Shown here: positions 17,372 to 26,512 of the stretch, one piece after another
How the letters are laid out: the number at the start of each line of letters is the position of its first letter
How positions within the stretch are numbered: the stretch's first letter is position 1
Origin: Flavobacterium sp.
GTDB lineage: Bacteria > Bacteroidota > Bacteroidia > Flavobacteriales > Flavobacteriaceae
DNA length: 64,000 bases
Direction: 5' to 3'
NCBI GenBank assembly: GCA_026390995.1
Contig: JAPLEX010000015.1
Location: 33,197 to 97,196 of the forward strand
Notes under the pieces: model-generated
What the model saw: only the letters and a program-made list of their open reading frames with translations
The model's database searches: none
What the model was told of the DNA's origin: nothing
Program-made: the position numbers and the translations under genes

Positions 17372-17379
17372 TACATTTG
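17372..17379 (+). promoter_or_regulatory. -7 element for the M23-type gene
   Basis: TACATTTG fits the TAnnTTTG consensus and lies 18 bp before the ATG at 17397. It is back to back with the tatA promoter. Confidence 0.5.
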
Positions 17380-17396
17380 TAGCACAATCCCTCAAA

Positions 17397-18274
17397 ATGG
17401 CCGAAAACCGATTAAAACGACAACTGCTCAAAGAAAAATTGTTTGCCAAAAATCGTTTAGTGATTGTAAACGAAGATACTTTTGCTGAGCTTTTTTCCCT
17501 TCGACTCACCTTAATGAATGTGTTTGTGGTAGCCACCTCGGCCGCTATTTTAATTGTTACTCTTACTACTTTTCTTATCGCATTTACGCCACTTCGGGAG
17601 TTTATTCCAGGCTTCCAGGCTACGCTTCTACAAAACTAAAAAAAGACGCTACAGAGCTGGCTTTAAAATCAGACTCACTCACGGTGGCGCTGCAAAAAAA
17701 CGAAGCTTATATTGCCTCGATCAAACAAATCCTAACCGGAAATTTAGATTATGCTCACTTGAGTAAAGATTCAATCATGGCCACTAAATCGGTAGAGAAA
17801 GAAGTGGTTTCGCTCGAAGCCTCGCCCGAAGAAGTGAAAATTCGCGAATTGGCCGACAAAGAAGACAAGTACAATTTATTTGAAAAAGCCAAAGCCAAAG
17901 TAAACGTGGTAATGTTTGCGCCTGTAAATGGAACCATTACCCAAAAATACAGCGTAAAAAACAAGCATTTATATCTAGAGGTGGCGGTGGCCAAAAACAC
18001 CCCCATTAAATCCATCGCCGATGGAACTGTCATTTTCTCCGATTGGACACCCACCAACGCCTTTGTAATCGTGGTGCGCCACACCAATGGGTTTATTTCG
18101 GTGTATAAAAATGCCGCATCACAAACCAAAGAGCAAGGCGATGTAGTAAAAACCGGGGAAGTTATTGCCTTGGCGGGAGCCGCTGGACGCGAATCAACTA
18201 GCGGCCCTTTGCATTTTGAATTATGGAAAGACGGACAGCCCGTTGACCCAACCCAATACATGGCTTTTAATTAA
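17397..18274 (+). pseudogene. M23-type (LytM domain) peptidase gene, frameshifted by an 8-bp tandem duplication
   Basis: The first frame gives 80 residues with a transmembrane helix (about 40-63) ending LREFIPGFQ then an out-of-frame tail. The second frame continues GYASTKLKKDATELAL through a LytM/M23 domain to the stop. At the switch the unit TTCCAGGC is present twice in tandem (17605-17612, 17613-17620). Removing one copy restores one frame of about 289 residues reading IPGYASTKLKKD. Active-site features are also degenerate: the HxxxD motif reads HLYLE, and the usual HLHFELW reads PLHFELW, lacking one His. It is either a pseudogene, a phase-variable gene or an assembly error. SdpI and GH3-like genes follow closely. 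Confidence 0.8.
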
Positions 18275-18276
18275 TT

Positions 18277-18642
18277 ATGGGAGAACAACTCAATCAACTC
18301 GCTAACAGCATCAATCCACAAACCTTTTTGGTGGGCTTTATTTTTATCATCACAGCTGCTGTGGTGTATGTTTTTCCTCCAAAAAAAATCAATTATTTCT
18401 ACGGCTATCGTACATCGGGCTCTACAAAAAGTCAAGAAGCCTGGGATTTCTCCCAGCGGTTTTCGGCTATAAAAATGATGCAGATTGGGGTTTTATTAGT
18501 TGCTTCCTCGTTTGTAAACACAGCAATCCCAATGTCACATAAAACAACTGTTATTATAGGAACTACATTGATAATTTTGAGTTGTGTCTATTTAATTTGG
18601 GCTACAGAATCGGCTCTAAAAAAACAATTTCCCAACCCGTAA
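18277..18642 (+). CDS. SdpI-family membrane protein
   Basis: This 121-residue protein has three hydrophobic segments (about 18-37, 70-84, 91-110). The hallmark block YGYRTSGSTKSQEAWDFSQRFS lies after the first helix. The family is named for the B. subtilis immunity protein SdpI; in most bacteria the role is unknown. It starts 2 bp after the M23-type gene and ends 3 bp before the GH3-like gene, so the three are probably one transcript. Confidence 0.8.
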   Translation: MGEQLNQLANSINPQTFLVGFIFIITAAVVYVFPPKKINYFYGYRTSGSTKSQEAWDFSQRFSAIKMMQIGVLLVASSFVNTAIPMSHKTTVIIGTTLIILSCVYLIWATESALKKQFPNP

Positions 18643-18645
18643 TTT

Positions 18646-20133
18646 ATGTCTATCAAATCTATTGCGGCTCAAGTATTTGCTTGGTTGGTATACCACAAAA
18701 ACCAGCGATGGATTAATCGTCCAGTTGAGACGCAGCAAGCGGTATTTTTAAAACTCATTGCCGCCGCTCAACACACGCAATTTGGAAAAGACCATGCGTT
18801 TGCAACCATTAAAACCCACCAAGATTTCTCTACGCAAGTTCCTGTTCGGGATTACGAAGCCTTAAAACCCTATGTTGATCGAGTGGTGGCCGGTGAATCT
18901 AACATCTTATGGCCGGGAAAACCGCTGTATTTTGCCAAAACCTCAGGCACTACTTCGGGCGCCAAATACATTCCGCTCACCAAAGAATCGATGCCGTTTC
19001 ATGTAGTTGCCGCTCGCAACGCTATTTTGAATTATATACACCAAACCGGCAACGCCCATTTTGTGGAGGGTAAAATGATATTTTTACAAGGAAGCCCTGT
19101 TTTGGAACAAAAAAACGGCATACAATTGGGCCGATTATCGGGAATTGTAGCGCATTTTGTGCCCGCCTATTTGCAAAAAAACCGACTCCCTTCCTGGGAA
19201 ACCAATTGCATTGAAGATTGGGAAACCAAAGTCGATGCTATTGTAAACGAAACGGTTGCGCAAAACATGACGGTCATTTCAGGCATTCCCTCTTGGGTGC
19301 AAATGTATTTTGAGAAACTGCAACAACAAACCAGCAAACCAGTTGGAGAGTTGTTTAAAAACTTCAATTTATTCATTTACGGCGGTGTAAATTTTGAGCC
19401 CTATCGGGCTAAATTTGAAAATCTCATCGGCCGAAAAGTGGACACTATTGAGTTGTTTCCTGCTTCGGAAGGATTTTTTGCCTACCAAGACAAACCAAAT
19501 GATCCTGGATTATTACTCTTGCTTAATGCCGGGATTTTTTATGAATTTATTCCGGCAGACGCTTTTTATTCGCCAAACCCACCGCGACTCACCATTGGTC
19601 AAGTAGAGTTGGGCGTTAATTATGTGTTGATTATTTCGACCAACGCAGGTTTATGGGGGTATAATATTGGAGACACCATACAATTTACCTCCTTAAAACC
19701 CTATAAAATTATCGTGAGCGGCCGCATTAAACACTTTATTTCGGCTTTTGGCGAACACGTAATTGGCAAAGAAGTAGAACAAGCTTTGTCGGTGGCAGTC
19801 CAACAACATGCAGTTCGCGTGAATGAATTTACCGTGGCGCCACAAATTACACCGGCCACCGGTTTGCCCTACCACGAATGGTTTATTGAGTTTGAACAAG
19901 CTCCCCAAAATATGGACGCATTTGCCCAAACCATCGAAGCTGAACTGCGCAAACAAAACAGCTATTACGACGATTTGATTGTGGGCAACGTATTGCGCCG
20001 CTTGGTGATTACAACTGTAGCACCGCAAGGTTTTCAAGTCTACATGAAATCGATCGGAAAATTGGGCGGACAAAACAAAATCCCACGCCTAAGCAACGAC
20101 CGGGTTATCGCCGGCAAACTTCGTATACTTTAA
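18646..20133 (+). CDS. GH3-family (auxin-responsive promoter-like) acyl-adenylating protein
   Basis: This 495-residue cytoplasmic protein resembles the bacterial GH3 branch of the acyl-adenylate-forming superfamily. It has the ATP-binding motif FAKTSGTTSGAKYIPLT at about 105-121, a second nucleotide-binding region (LFPASEGFFAYQD), the segment GLWGYNIGDTIQF, and a C-terminal domain with GRIKHFISAFGEHV. Plant members conjugate amino acids to acyl hormones. The bacterial substrate is unknown; an acyl-amide synthetase role is an inference. The length is normal for the bacterial family. Confidence 0.85.
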   Translation: MSIKSIAAQVFAWLVYHKNQRWINRPVETQQAVFLKLIAAAQHTQFGKDHAFATIKTHQDFSTQVPVRDYEALKPYVDRVVAGESNILWPGKPLYFAKTSGTTSGAKYIPLTKESMPFHVVAARNAILNYIHQTGNAHFVEGKMIFLQGSPVLEQKNGIQLGRLSGIVAHFVPAYLQKNRLPSWETNCIEDWETKVDAIVNETVAQNMTVISGIPSWVQMYFEKLQQQTSKPVGELFKNFNLFIYGGVNFEPYRAKFENLIGRKVDTIELFPASEGFFAYQDKPNDPGLLLLLNAGIFYEFIPADAFYSPNPPRLTIGQVELGVNYVLIISTNAGLWGYNIGDTIQFTSLKPYKIIVSGRIKHFISAFGEHVIGKEVEQALSVAVQQHAVRVNEFTVAPQITPATGLPYHEWFIEFEQAPQNMDAFAQTIEAELRKQNSYYDDLIVGNVLRRLVITTVAPQGFQVYMKSIGKLGGQNKIPRLSNDRVIAGKLRIL

Positions 20134-20139
20134 AAACCG

Positions 20140-20147
20140 TACATTTG
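20140..20147 (+). promoter_or_regulatory. -7 element upstream of the DUF6909-type gene
   Basis: TACATTTG fits TAnnTTTG and lies 21 bp before the ATG at 20169. It supports that ATG over the earlier TTG at 20145, which would overlap the promoter. Confidence 0.45.
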
Positions 20148-20168
20148 CAGGTTAGAAAACCCAACCCA

Positions 20169-21854
20169 ATGAAAGAACTAAAAAACATCGTACGATCTCG
20201 CGCACAAGAATCTTCAAGTGCTGTGGAGAAATTATACATTACGATGCGGCATTTGTTTAATCGCGGGTACTACAAACCCATGGGGGTTTCTGGTGAAACC
20301 TTGCGCGAGGCTCTGTTGTTGTTGCGCCCCGAAATTTATGGCTCAATCGCCGAAGAAAAAGTAGAGCTCAACGGGCTTTTGTATGTAATTGAACGCTTGC
20401 CTATCGGAATAGAAGAATGCCGGTACATCAATCTCACCTCAGACGAAGGCTATGTGCATTCGCATTTTAAAGCAATTATTCCACCCAAACGCCGACGTAA
20501 TTGTTACCGCATCGACGAAGAACAAATGAACGTGGAGATTACGCGTGGCCGCTCTGACATCTACGATATTCTCACGCATTTGACTTTTATTTTCATCGAA
20601 TCACACAAAATAAAAGACCGGGTTTTACTAGACGAAAACGGCGAATTTACTCGCGATTGGCACAAATTAGCACAAGCGGTGCTTCAGCCAAAAAAATTGA
20701 CCTTAATTGAGAAAGAAGTGGCGGTTTCGCACGTAGCTAATATTTTAGGAAGAAGTTTTGCCGAAATTATGGGCATTTATGATGCATTTGGCACCTCGGA
20801 AAAACCCGATCGTTTTTTACACGTGATTTATTGGTTGGGGAAACTAGCCATAGAAGAAACAGTAGACAATAATAAACGAACCATTACGTTTAGTCCTATT
20901 TTAAGAGAACGACTCGGCCATCATAATCACGGCGAATTATGGGCTAATACCATCAAAGAGGTTTTGCAACAACAGGAATTACTCGATCGGCCCATACATA
21001 TTATTAGCGCCAACATGCACAGCGTGATGAATGCTATATTTGCGCCATCGGTCTTACAGAAAGAATGTAAAGGACAACCCGAATATGCGATTTTTGAAGA
21101 GCTGAGTAAACCCGAAGCAATAGCCTTGCGTAAAAAAGTGGAAACCTTCGCGTTGGCGCATGGAATGATTAGTATTCCTGACCGTTCTGGCACAAATATC
21201 GACGTGCAAATCTTTGACACAGCCAAAATAAATTGGGCTGAAACTGCTTTTCCGAGCGCAAAAGTTGGCGAAGAAAACCCCGTTCTTATTGTAATGGATT
21301 ATGCGTTTGGCGAACAAGCCTACGAAACCATTGACGAATTGTTGAAGCCCTATAAATTTTCTAAAGACTCCGCTATTTTTATGAATGTAAAATCGGTTTC
21401 GATTATGGGCAAGGCAGGGATTTTAAACGGACAAAAAGGGGATATCATGATTCCTACCGCCCACATTAACGAAGGTACCGGCGATAATTATCCGTTTGAA
21501 AACGAATTAACTCCTACTCACTTTGCCCACTCAGGCATTCCGGTTTTCGCAGGTCCCATGGTTACGGTGTTGGGAACTTCCTTGCAAAACAAAGATTTGC
21601 TCAAGTTTTTCTTGGATTCTACCTGGGGCGTAATTGGACTTGAAATGGAAGGCGCCTATTACCAAAAAGCGATTCAATCGGCCTCCAAAATCAGAAAAAG
21701 TATCGCTCCCGATGTAAAAGTGCGCTATGCCTATTATGCTTCGGATAATCCACTAGAAACTGGAAGCACTTTGGCTTCGGGCGGATTGGGCACCACCGGG
21801 GTAAAACCCACTTATTTAATTACTATAAAAATATTAGAACAACTATTAAATTAA
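20169..21854 (+). CDS. DUF6909-type protein with nucleoside-phosphorylase-like C-terminus
   Basis: The 561-residue protein is soluble. The N-terminal half (with PPKRRRNCYRIDEEQM and RGRSDIYDILTHLTF) matches no enzyme I know. The C-terminal part has features of the nucleoside phosphorylase/nucleosidase fold: strand LIVMDYAFGEQAYETI, GKAGILNGQKGDIMIP, and WGVIGLEMEGAYYQKA, where the EMEGA block normally binds the ribose. From memory it corresponds to a conserved Bacteroidetes family, DUF6909. A nucleotide-cleaving role is an inference. The ATG at 20169 is preferred to the upstream TTG. It lies just before the polysaccharide locus but has housekeeping-like composition. Confidence 0.65.
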   Translation: MKELKNIVRSRAQESSSAVEKLYITMRHLFNRGYYKPMGVSGETLREALLLLRPEIYGSIAEEKVELNGLLYVIERLPIGIEECRYINLTSDEGYVHSHFKAIIPPKRRRNCYRIDEEQMNVEITRGRSDIYDILTHLTFIFIESHKIKDRVLLDENGEFTRDWHKLAQAVLQPKKLTLIEKEVAVSHVANILGRSFAEIMGIYDAFGTSEKPDRFLHVIYWLGKLAIEETVDNNKRTITFSPILRERLGHHNHGELWANTIKEVLQQQELLDRPIHIISANMHSVMNAIFAPSVLQKECKGQPEYAIFEELSKPEAIALRKKVETFALAHGMISIPDRSGTNIDVQIFDTAKINWAETAFPSAKVGEENPVLIVMDYAFGEQAYETIDELLKPYKFSKDSAIFMNVKSVSIMGKAGILNGQKGDIMIPTAHINEGTGDNYPFENELTPTHFAHSGIPVFAGPMVTVLGTSLQNKDLLKFFLDSTWGVIGLEMEGAYYQKAIQSASKIRKSIAPDVKVRYAYYASDNPLETGSTLASGGLGTTGVKPTYLITIKILEQLLN

Positions 21855-21859
21855 AAAAA

Positions 21860-22861
21860 ATGAACACAAACACCAATCACGACCAAGAAATTGATTTAGG
21901 CAAACTAGTAAAACACATTAATCAATCTATAAGTAATTTTACATTTTCGATTTTTCGATTTTTACTTTTTATTAAAAAAAACATTATAGCACTATCAATA
22001 ATAGGGCTTATAGGTGTTTTTTTTGGTTATTATATAGATAATAACAATAAAAAATATTATTCAGAAATAATTGTTTCTCCCAATTTTGGAAGCACAGAGT
22101 ACTTGTATTCAAAGGTTGACCTCCTATCTACTAAAATCTCCGAAGACAATATTGCATTTATGAATTCTATTGGCATAAAAAATCCAGAAAACATTATTTC
22201 AATTAAAATTAGCCCAATTATAGACATCTATAGTTTAATCAATAATAATACGAAAATTGCTACAAACGCACAAAATACTCAAAATTTTGAAATGATGAAG
22301 TTGCTGGCGGAAAACAGTGATATTAATAAAGTAATGAGAGATGATATTACAAGTAAAAATTACCCGCTCCATTCAATTAAAATCACTACAATTAATAAAA
22401 TAAACGAAAAAGACGCCATTGAGCCAATATTAAAATATTTAAATAACAATTCTTTTTATCTAGCATTACAAAAAACCATTTTAAAGAACACAGAAATAAA
22501 AATCACTAAAAACCAAGAAATAATAAATCAAATCGACGCACTATTAAATGGTTTTTCTTCATCTTCATCTAACAGCCCTAAAAACGACAAGTTGGTTTAC
22601 TACAACGAAAACACCCAACTGAATGATATAATTGAATCTAAAAATAAATTAATAGAAGAAATTGCCCAACAAGAATTATCTAAAATCAATTACAGCCAAA
22701 CAATTAAGAAAACCGCTTTAATTATTAATAATATTAACAAAAAAGGAATAAACGGAAAAATGAAATTACTATTTCCTTTTGTACTGTTTTTTCTTTTTTT
22801 GCTGTTTCATGTTTTTAAATTGTTCTATGAAACACAAAAGAAAAAAATAACCCGCCAATAA
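21860..22861 (+). CDS. Wzz-like chain-length determinant protein
   Basis: This 333-residue protein has two transmembrane helices, one near residues 43-62 (IIALSIIGLIGVFFGYYI) and one near 306-322. The extracytoplasmic part between them is rich in helix, Asn and Lys. This is the topology of Wzz/PCP proteins that set polysaccharide chain length. There is no C-terminal kinase domain. The gene is strikingly AT-rich compared with rfbA, which starts at the very next base. It opens the polysaccharide locus. Confidence 0.65.
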   Translation: MNTNTNHDQEIDLGKLVKHINQSISNFTFSIFRFLLFIKKNIIALSIIGLIGVFFGYYIDNNNKKYYSEIIVSPNFGSTEYLYSKVDLLSTKISEDNIAFMNSIGIKNPENIISIKISPIIDIYSLINNNTKIATNAQNTQNFEMMKLLAENSDINKVMRDDITSKNYPLHSIKITTINKINEKDAIEPILKYLNNNSFYLALQKTILKNTEIKITKNQEIINQIDALLNGFSSSSSNSPKNDKLVYYNENTQLNDIIESKNKLIEEIAQQELSKINYSQTIKKTALIINNINKKGINGKMKLLFPFVLFFLFLLFHVFKLFYETQKKKITRQ

Positions 22862-23719
22862 ATGAAAGGAATAATCTTAGCCGGCGGATCTGGCACACGT
22901 TTGCATCCCCTAACCCTGGCCGTAAGTAAGCAGTTGATGCCCATTTACGACAAACCCATGATTTACTACCCCTTGTCGACCTTATTGTGGTCGGGAATCC
23001 GTGAAATTTTAATCATTTCTACTCCCCACGATTTGCCGTTGTTTCGTCAATTGTTGGGCGACGGATCACGTTTGGGTTGCCGATTTGAATACGCGGTGCA
23101 AGAACACCCGAATGGATTGGCCGAGGCTTTTATAATTGGAAAAGAATTTATTGGAAACGATAAAGTAGCCTTGGTTTTGGGCGACAATATATTTTACGGA
23201 ACCGGTTTGTCTGATTTGTTGTTGGCCAATAACGATCCCGACGGGGGCATTATTTATGCCTATCACGTACAAGATCCTGAGCGGTATGGCGTAGTAGATT
23301 TTGACGCGCAGGGTAAGGCCCTTTCTATCGAAGAAAAACCAACCCATCCCAAATCAAATTTTGCGGTGCCCGGCATTTATTTTTACGACAACGAGGTGGT
23401 AAATATTGCCGCCAACATCCAACCGAGTCATCGTGGCGAATTGGAAATCACCGACATCAACAAAGAATACCTGAAACGCGGCAAACTCAAAGTGAGCATA
23501 CTTGATCGCGGAACCGCCTGGCTCGATACCGGAACGTTCAACTCACTCATGCAAGCCTCACAGTTTGTGCAGGTAATCGAAGAGCGCCAAGGACTCAAAA
23601 TAGGCTCTATTGAAGAAGCTGCATTCAAAATGGGCTTCATTGATGCCGATCAATTGCGAGCACTTGCGCAACCTTTATTAAAAAGCGGATACGGAACCCA
23701 CTTACTTAGTATTTTGTAA
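22862..23719 (+). CDS. rfbA: glucose-1-phosphate thymidylyltransferase
   Basis: RfbA (RmlA) makes dTDP-glucose from dTTP and glucose-1-phosphate, the first step to dTDP-sugars such as L-rhamnose. The 285-residue protein starts [23 protein letters not shown], the nucleotidyltransferase signature. It also has [26 protein letters not shown] and [17 protein letters not shown]. It starts directly after the Wzz-like stop and is 3 bp from rfbC. Confidence 0.96.
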   Translation: MKGIILAGGSGTRLHPLTLAVSKQLMPIYDKPMIYYPLSTLLWSGIREILIISTPHDLPLFRQLLGDGSRLGCRFEYAVQEHPNGLAEAFIIGKEFIGNDKVALVLGDNIFYGTGLSDLLLANNDPDGGIIYAYHVQDPERYGVVDFDAQGKALSIEEKPTHPKSNFAVPGIYFYDNEVVNIAANIQPSHRGELEITDINKEYLKRGKLKVSILDRGTAWLDTGTFNSLMQASQFVQVIEERQGLKIGSIEEAAFKMGFIDADQLRALAQPLLKSGYGTHLLSIL

Positions 23720-23722
23720 ACC

Positions 23723-24274
23723 ATGAATTTTATCGCCACCCCTTTAGCCGGTTGTTTCATCCTCGAACCCAATGTTATTCTCGACGAAAGAGGGTATTTT
23801 ATGGAAAGTTTTAACGAACAAACCTTTCAAAAAGCAACAGGTCAATCCGTACACTTTGTGCAAGACAATCAATCTTTTTCTACTAAAGGTGTATTGAGAG
23901 GGCTGCATTACCAAACAAGCGAATACGCCCAGGCCAAGTTGGTCCGCGTCTTATCTGGATCCGTATTGGATGTGGCGGTTGATATTCGTCCCGATTCACC
24001 TACATATGGACAACATTTTTCTACCGAATTGTCGGCCGAGAACCAGCGACAATTTTTTGTCCCCAGAGGGTTTGCCCACGGTTTTTTGGTCTTGAGCGAA
24101 ACCGCTACATTTTTTTACAAATGCGATAATTTTTACAACAAAGCCTCCGAAGGCGGAATCAGTTATAATGATCAAACCATCAATATTGATTGGGATTTCC
24201 CAACGGAAAACTTAATTGTTTCTGAAAAAGATAAAGTACTTCCCAATTTAGAAAACGCCAAAAAAGTATGGTAG
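23723..24274 (+). CDS. rfbC: dTDP-4-dehydrorhamnose 3,5-epimerase
   Basis: RfbC (RmlC) epimerises dTDP-4-keto-6-deoxy-glucose at C3 and C5. The 183-residue cupin has the family features FNEQTFQKATG, FVQDNQSFSTKGVLRGLHYQ with the catalytic His, LDVAVDIRPDSPTYG, and FFVPRGFAHGFLVLSE. It overlaps the start of rfbD by 7 bp. Its substrate requires RfbB, which is not in the window. Confidence 0.96.
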   Translation: MNFIATPLAGCFILEPNVILDERGYFMESFNEQTFQKATGQSVHFVQDNQSFSTKGVLRGLHYQTSEYAQAKLVRVLSGSVLDVAVDIRPDSPTYGQHFSTELSAENQRQFFVPRGFAHGFLVLSETATFFYKCDNFYNKASEGGISYNDQTINIDWDFPTENLIVSEKDKVLPNLENAKKVW

Positions 24275-25161
24275 TTTTAGTAGCCGGAGCCAACGGACAA
24301 TTAGGTCAGAGTTTGCAATTTATTGAAAAAAATTATCCTGAACTTAATTTTATTTTCTGTTCTTCGTCCGATTTAGACATAACTAATTTAGAAAGTTGCC
24401 AAGCAGTTTTTTTTAAAATAAAACCCAATTATTGCATAAATGCCGCAGCTTATACCGCCGTTGACAAGGCAGAAAGTGAAGCTGAAAAAGCGCATTTAAT
24501 TAATGTTATTGGCGCCAAAAATTTAGCTTCCGTTTGCAAAGAATTTTCATCCGTCTTACTTCATATTTCTACCGATTTTGTTTTTGATGGCGATTTCTCT
24601 AAATTATCACCCCGAGCGCAGTCGAGGGGCTATTCAGAAAACGACATCCCAAATCCAACAGGTGTCTATGGTCAAACCAAATTAGACGGAGAAAATGCAA
24701 TTCAGGCAGTTTTTGAAAACTATTATATTATCAGAACATCATGGGTTTACTCACAATTTGGGAATAATTTTATGAAAACTATGTTGCGATTGGCTTCCGA
24801 AAGAGATTCAATTTCTGTAGTGAATGACCAAATAGGAACACCAACAAATGCAGTTGATTTAGCCGAATGTTTGGTAAAAATAATTTATCACACTGAGCTT
24901 ATCGAAGCGCAACAACCGACAACCGACATCTTTGGCATTTACAACTTCAGCAATGAAGGACAATGCAGTTGGTATGATTTTGCAATACAAATATTCGAAG
25001 TATATAATATCCATGTCGACTTAAAGCCAATTACGACCTCAAGTTTTCCAACCCCAGCTCAAAGACCTAAATACAGTGTTTTGGATAAATCTAAAATCAA
25101 GAAAACGACTGGAATTGATATAAAGATGTGGCAGGAAAGTATAATAAAGATAGATTTTTAA
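24268..25161 (+). CDS. rfbD: dTDP-4-dehydrorhamnose reductase, with an internal repeat-derived insertion
   Basis: RfbD (RmlD) reduces dTDP-4-keto-L-rhamnose to dTDP-L-rhamnose with NAD(P)H. The 297-residue SDR protein begins VVLVAGANGQLGQSL. It has NAAAYTAVDKAESE, the catalytic YGQTKLDGE (YxxxK), and a C-terminal PxRP-like block (TPAQRPKYSVLD). Between FDGDFS and YSENDIPNP it carries the extra residues KLSPRAQSRG, encoded by a GC-rich palindrome-like repeat. The frame stays open, so the protein may still work if the loop tolerates it. Base composition falls from rfbC into this gene. Confidence 0.92.
   Translation: MVVLVAGANGQLGQSLQFIEKNYPELNFIFCSSSDLDITNLESCQAVFFKIKPNYCINAAAYTAVDKAESEAEKAHLINVIGAKNLASVCKEFSSVLLHISTDFVFDGDFSKLSPRAQSRGYSENDIPNPTGVYGQTKLDGENAIQAVFENYYIIRTSWVYSQFGNNFMKTMLRLASERDSISVVNDQIGTPTNAVDLAECLVKIIYHTELIEAQQPTTDIFGIYNFSNEGQCSWYDFAIQIFEVYNIHVDLKPITTSSFPTPAQRPKYSVLDKSKIKKTTGIDIKMWQESIIKIDF
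24608..24630. repeat. REP-like palindromic repeat inside rfbD
   Basis: The core CCCCGAGCGCAGTCGAGGGG forms an imperfect hairpin with four outer C-G pairs. It stands out sharply from the AT-rich surroundings. From memory, closely similar strings occur as dispersed intergenic repeats in Flavobacterium-type genomes. Here it lies within coding sequence, in frame. I saw no second copy in this window. Confidence 0.6.
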
Positions 25162-25195
25162 CAATAGTCAAAAGATAGATTCAATCCCTTCTTTA

Positions 25196-26503
25196 ATGAA
25201 AGAAAAAATTAAGAAAATTACCAACAATAAAGTATTGCAACAAATCGTAAAGACCATGTTTTTGCGAGTTTTGGGAGTGGTGACGCTTTTCGGGTTTACG
25301 CTTTTTCTGACCAACACGTACGATCCTAAAATAATTGGACAATACGATTTTATCCGGAGTTATCTTTTAATTTTAGGAAGCATTTGTATCCTTGGAGCTG
25401 ATCAATCTATTTTTTATTTTACAGGAATGTTAAAAAGTAGCGACCAGCTGGGTGGTTTAAAAGAAATCTACTTAAAAATGGTTTTCTTAATTTTAGTGAC
25501 ATGCTTGATAAGTTTAGCATTGCTTTTTTTAATTAGCCAAAACACAATAAATTTATTTTTAAATGATGACAAAATATACATTATCATACTAAAAGCGACT
25601 TTGCTTTTGTTTTTTTATTGTTTAACTATTTTAAACACAGAGGTTCTTAGGGCTTTAGAATCTATATATATCGCCGAATTATTTAGAAACACATTCAAAT
25701 ATTTATCTGTTATAATCGGTTCAATACTATTGTTTTATATACATAAAGAAACGTTTTTGGTAGAGACATTTTTAATAGGATTTTTCTTTTTATCGATTAT
25801 TTCTACCGTAATGATTATTTCTATTTTTAATAATAAGAGCATCTATAAAGAAGTTAAAAAAGAAGAAGCAATATCCTATCGATTTATATTTTTTAAATCA
25901 TATCCTATTGCTGTAAGCACTTTAGCTATTTTTCTATTAATGAGTTTTGATGTCATGTTTATAAAGAAATACAAAGGAAATGAAGAGGTGGCTTTTTATT
26001 CTTTAGCTGTTAAATTAATGACTTTATTGTTAGTTGTAATGAATTCAGTAAACATTACCATTTCGCCAAAAATAGCAGAATTATTTTTCTCGAAAAATCT
26101 AACCGATTTAAGCAAAACAATGCGTCAAAGCGCGAGAATGATTTTTATTATTTCAATTCCAACCGTTTTATTTTTTTGTCTATTTGCAACACAAATCTTA
26201 ACTTTTTTTGGCGAACAATATTTGAAAGCTAAAGAACCTTTAATTATACTAATGATAGGTCAAGGCATATGTTCTTTTTTTGGCGGTGTACAAGTGTATT
26301 TAAACATGACAGGCAGGCAAAATATTTTTCAAGTTATACTTATTTTTGCAGTAGTACTAAATTTTTTCTTAAATAAAACATTGATTCCAATATATGGAAT
26401 GACTGGAGGAGCAATTTCTTATGTAATTAGTATGTTTGCCTGGAATTTAATTGCCGCAATTATAATTTACAATAAAGATAAAGTAAAAGTCTTTTTAACT
26501 TAA
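25196..26503 (+). CDS. polysaccharide flippase (Wzx-like)
   Basis: The 435-residue protein has about twelve hydrophobic segments and no soluble domain. It resembles the MATE/MVF-type oligosaccharide flippase family that moves lipid-linked repeat units across the inner membrane. The first part (FLRVLGVVTLFGFTLFLTNTYDP) and the late block (NFFLNKTLIPIYGMTGGAISYV) are typical. The first 180 bases have ordinary composition, while the rest is very AT-rich. It follows rfbD by 34 bp. Confidence 0.8.
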   Translation: MKEKIKKITNNKVLQQIVKTMFLRVLGVVTLFGFTLFLTNTYDPKIIGQYDFIRSYLLILGSICILGADQSIFYFTGMLKSSDQLGGLKEIYLKMVFLILVTCLISLALLFLISQNTINLFLNDDKIYIIILKATLLLFFYCLTILNTEVLRALESIYIAELFRNTFKYLSVIIGSILLFYIHKETFLVETFLIGFFFLSIISTVMIISIFNNKSIYKEVKKEEAISYRFIFFKSYPIAVSTLAIFLLMSFDVMFIKKYKGNEEVAFYSLAVKLMTLLLVVMNSVNITISPKIAELFFSKNLTDLSKTMRQSARMIFIISIPTVLFFCLFATQILTFFGEQYLKAKEPLIILMIGQGICSFFGGVQVYLNMTGRQNIFQVILIFAVVLNFFLNKTLIPIYGMTGGAISYVISMFAWNLIAAIIIYNKDKVKVFLT

Positions 26504-26512
26504 AGATAACAA

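Noticed and set aside
17755-18261. 168-codon minus-strand ORF opposite the M23-type gene
   Set aside because: The plus frame encodes a clear LytM-type domain; the antisense translation has no recognisable feature.
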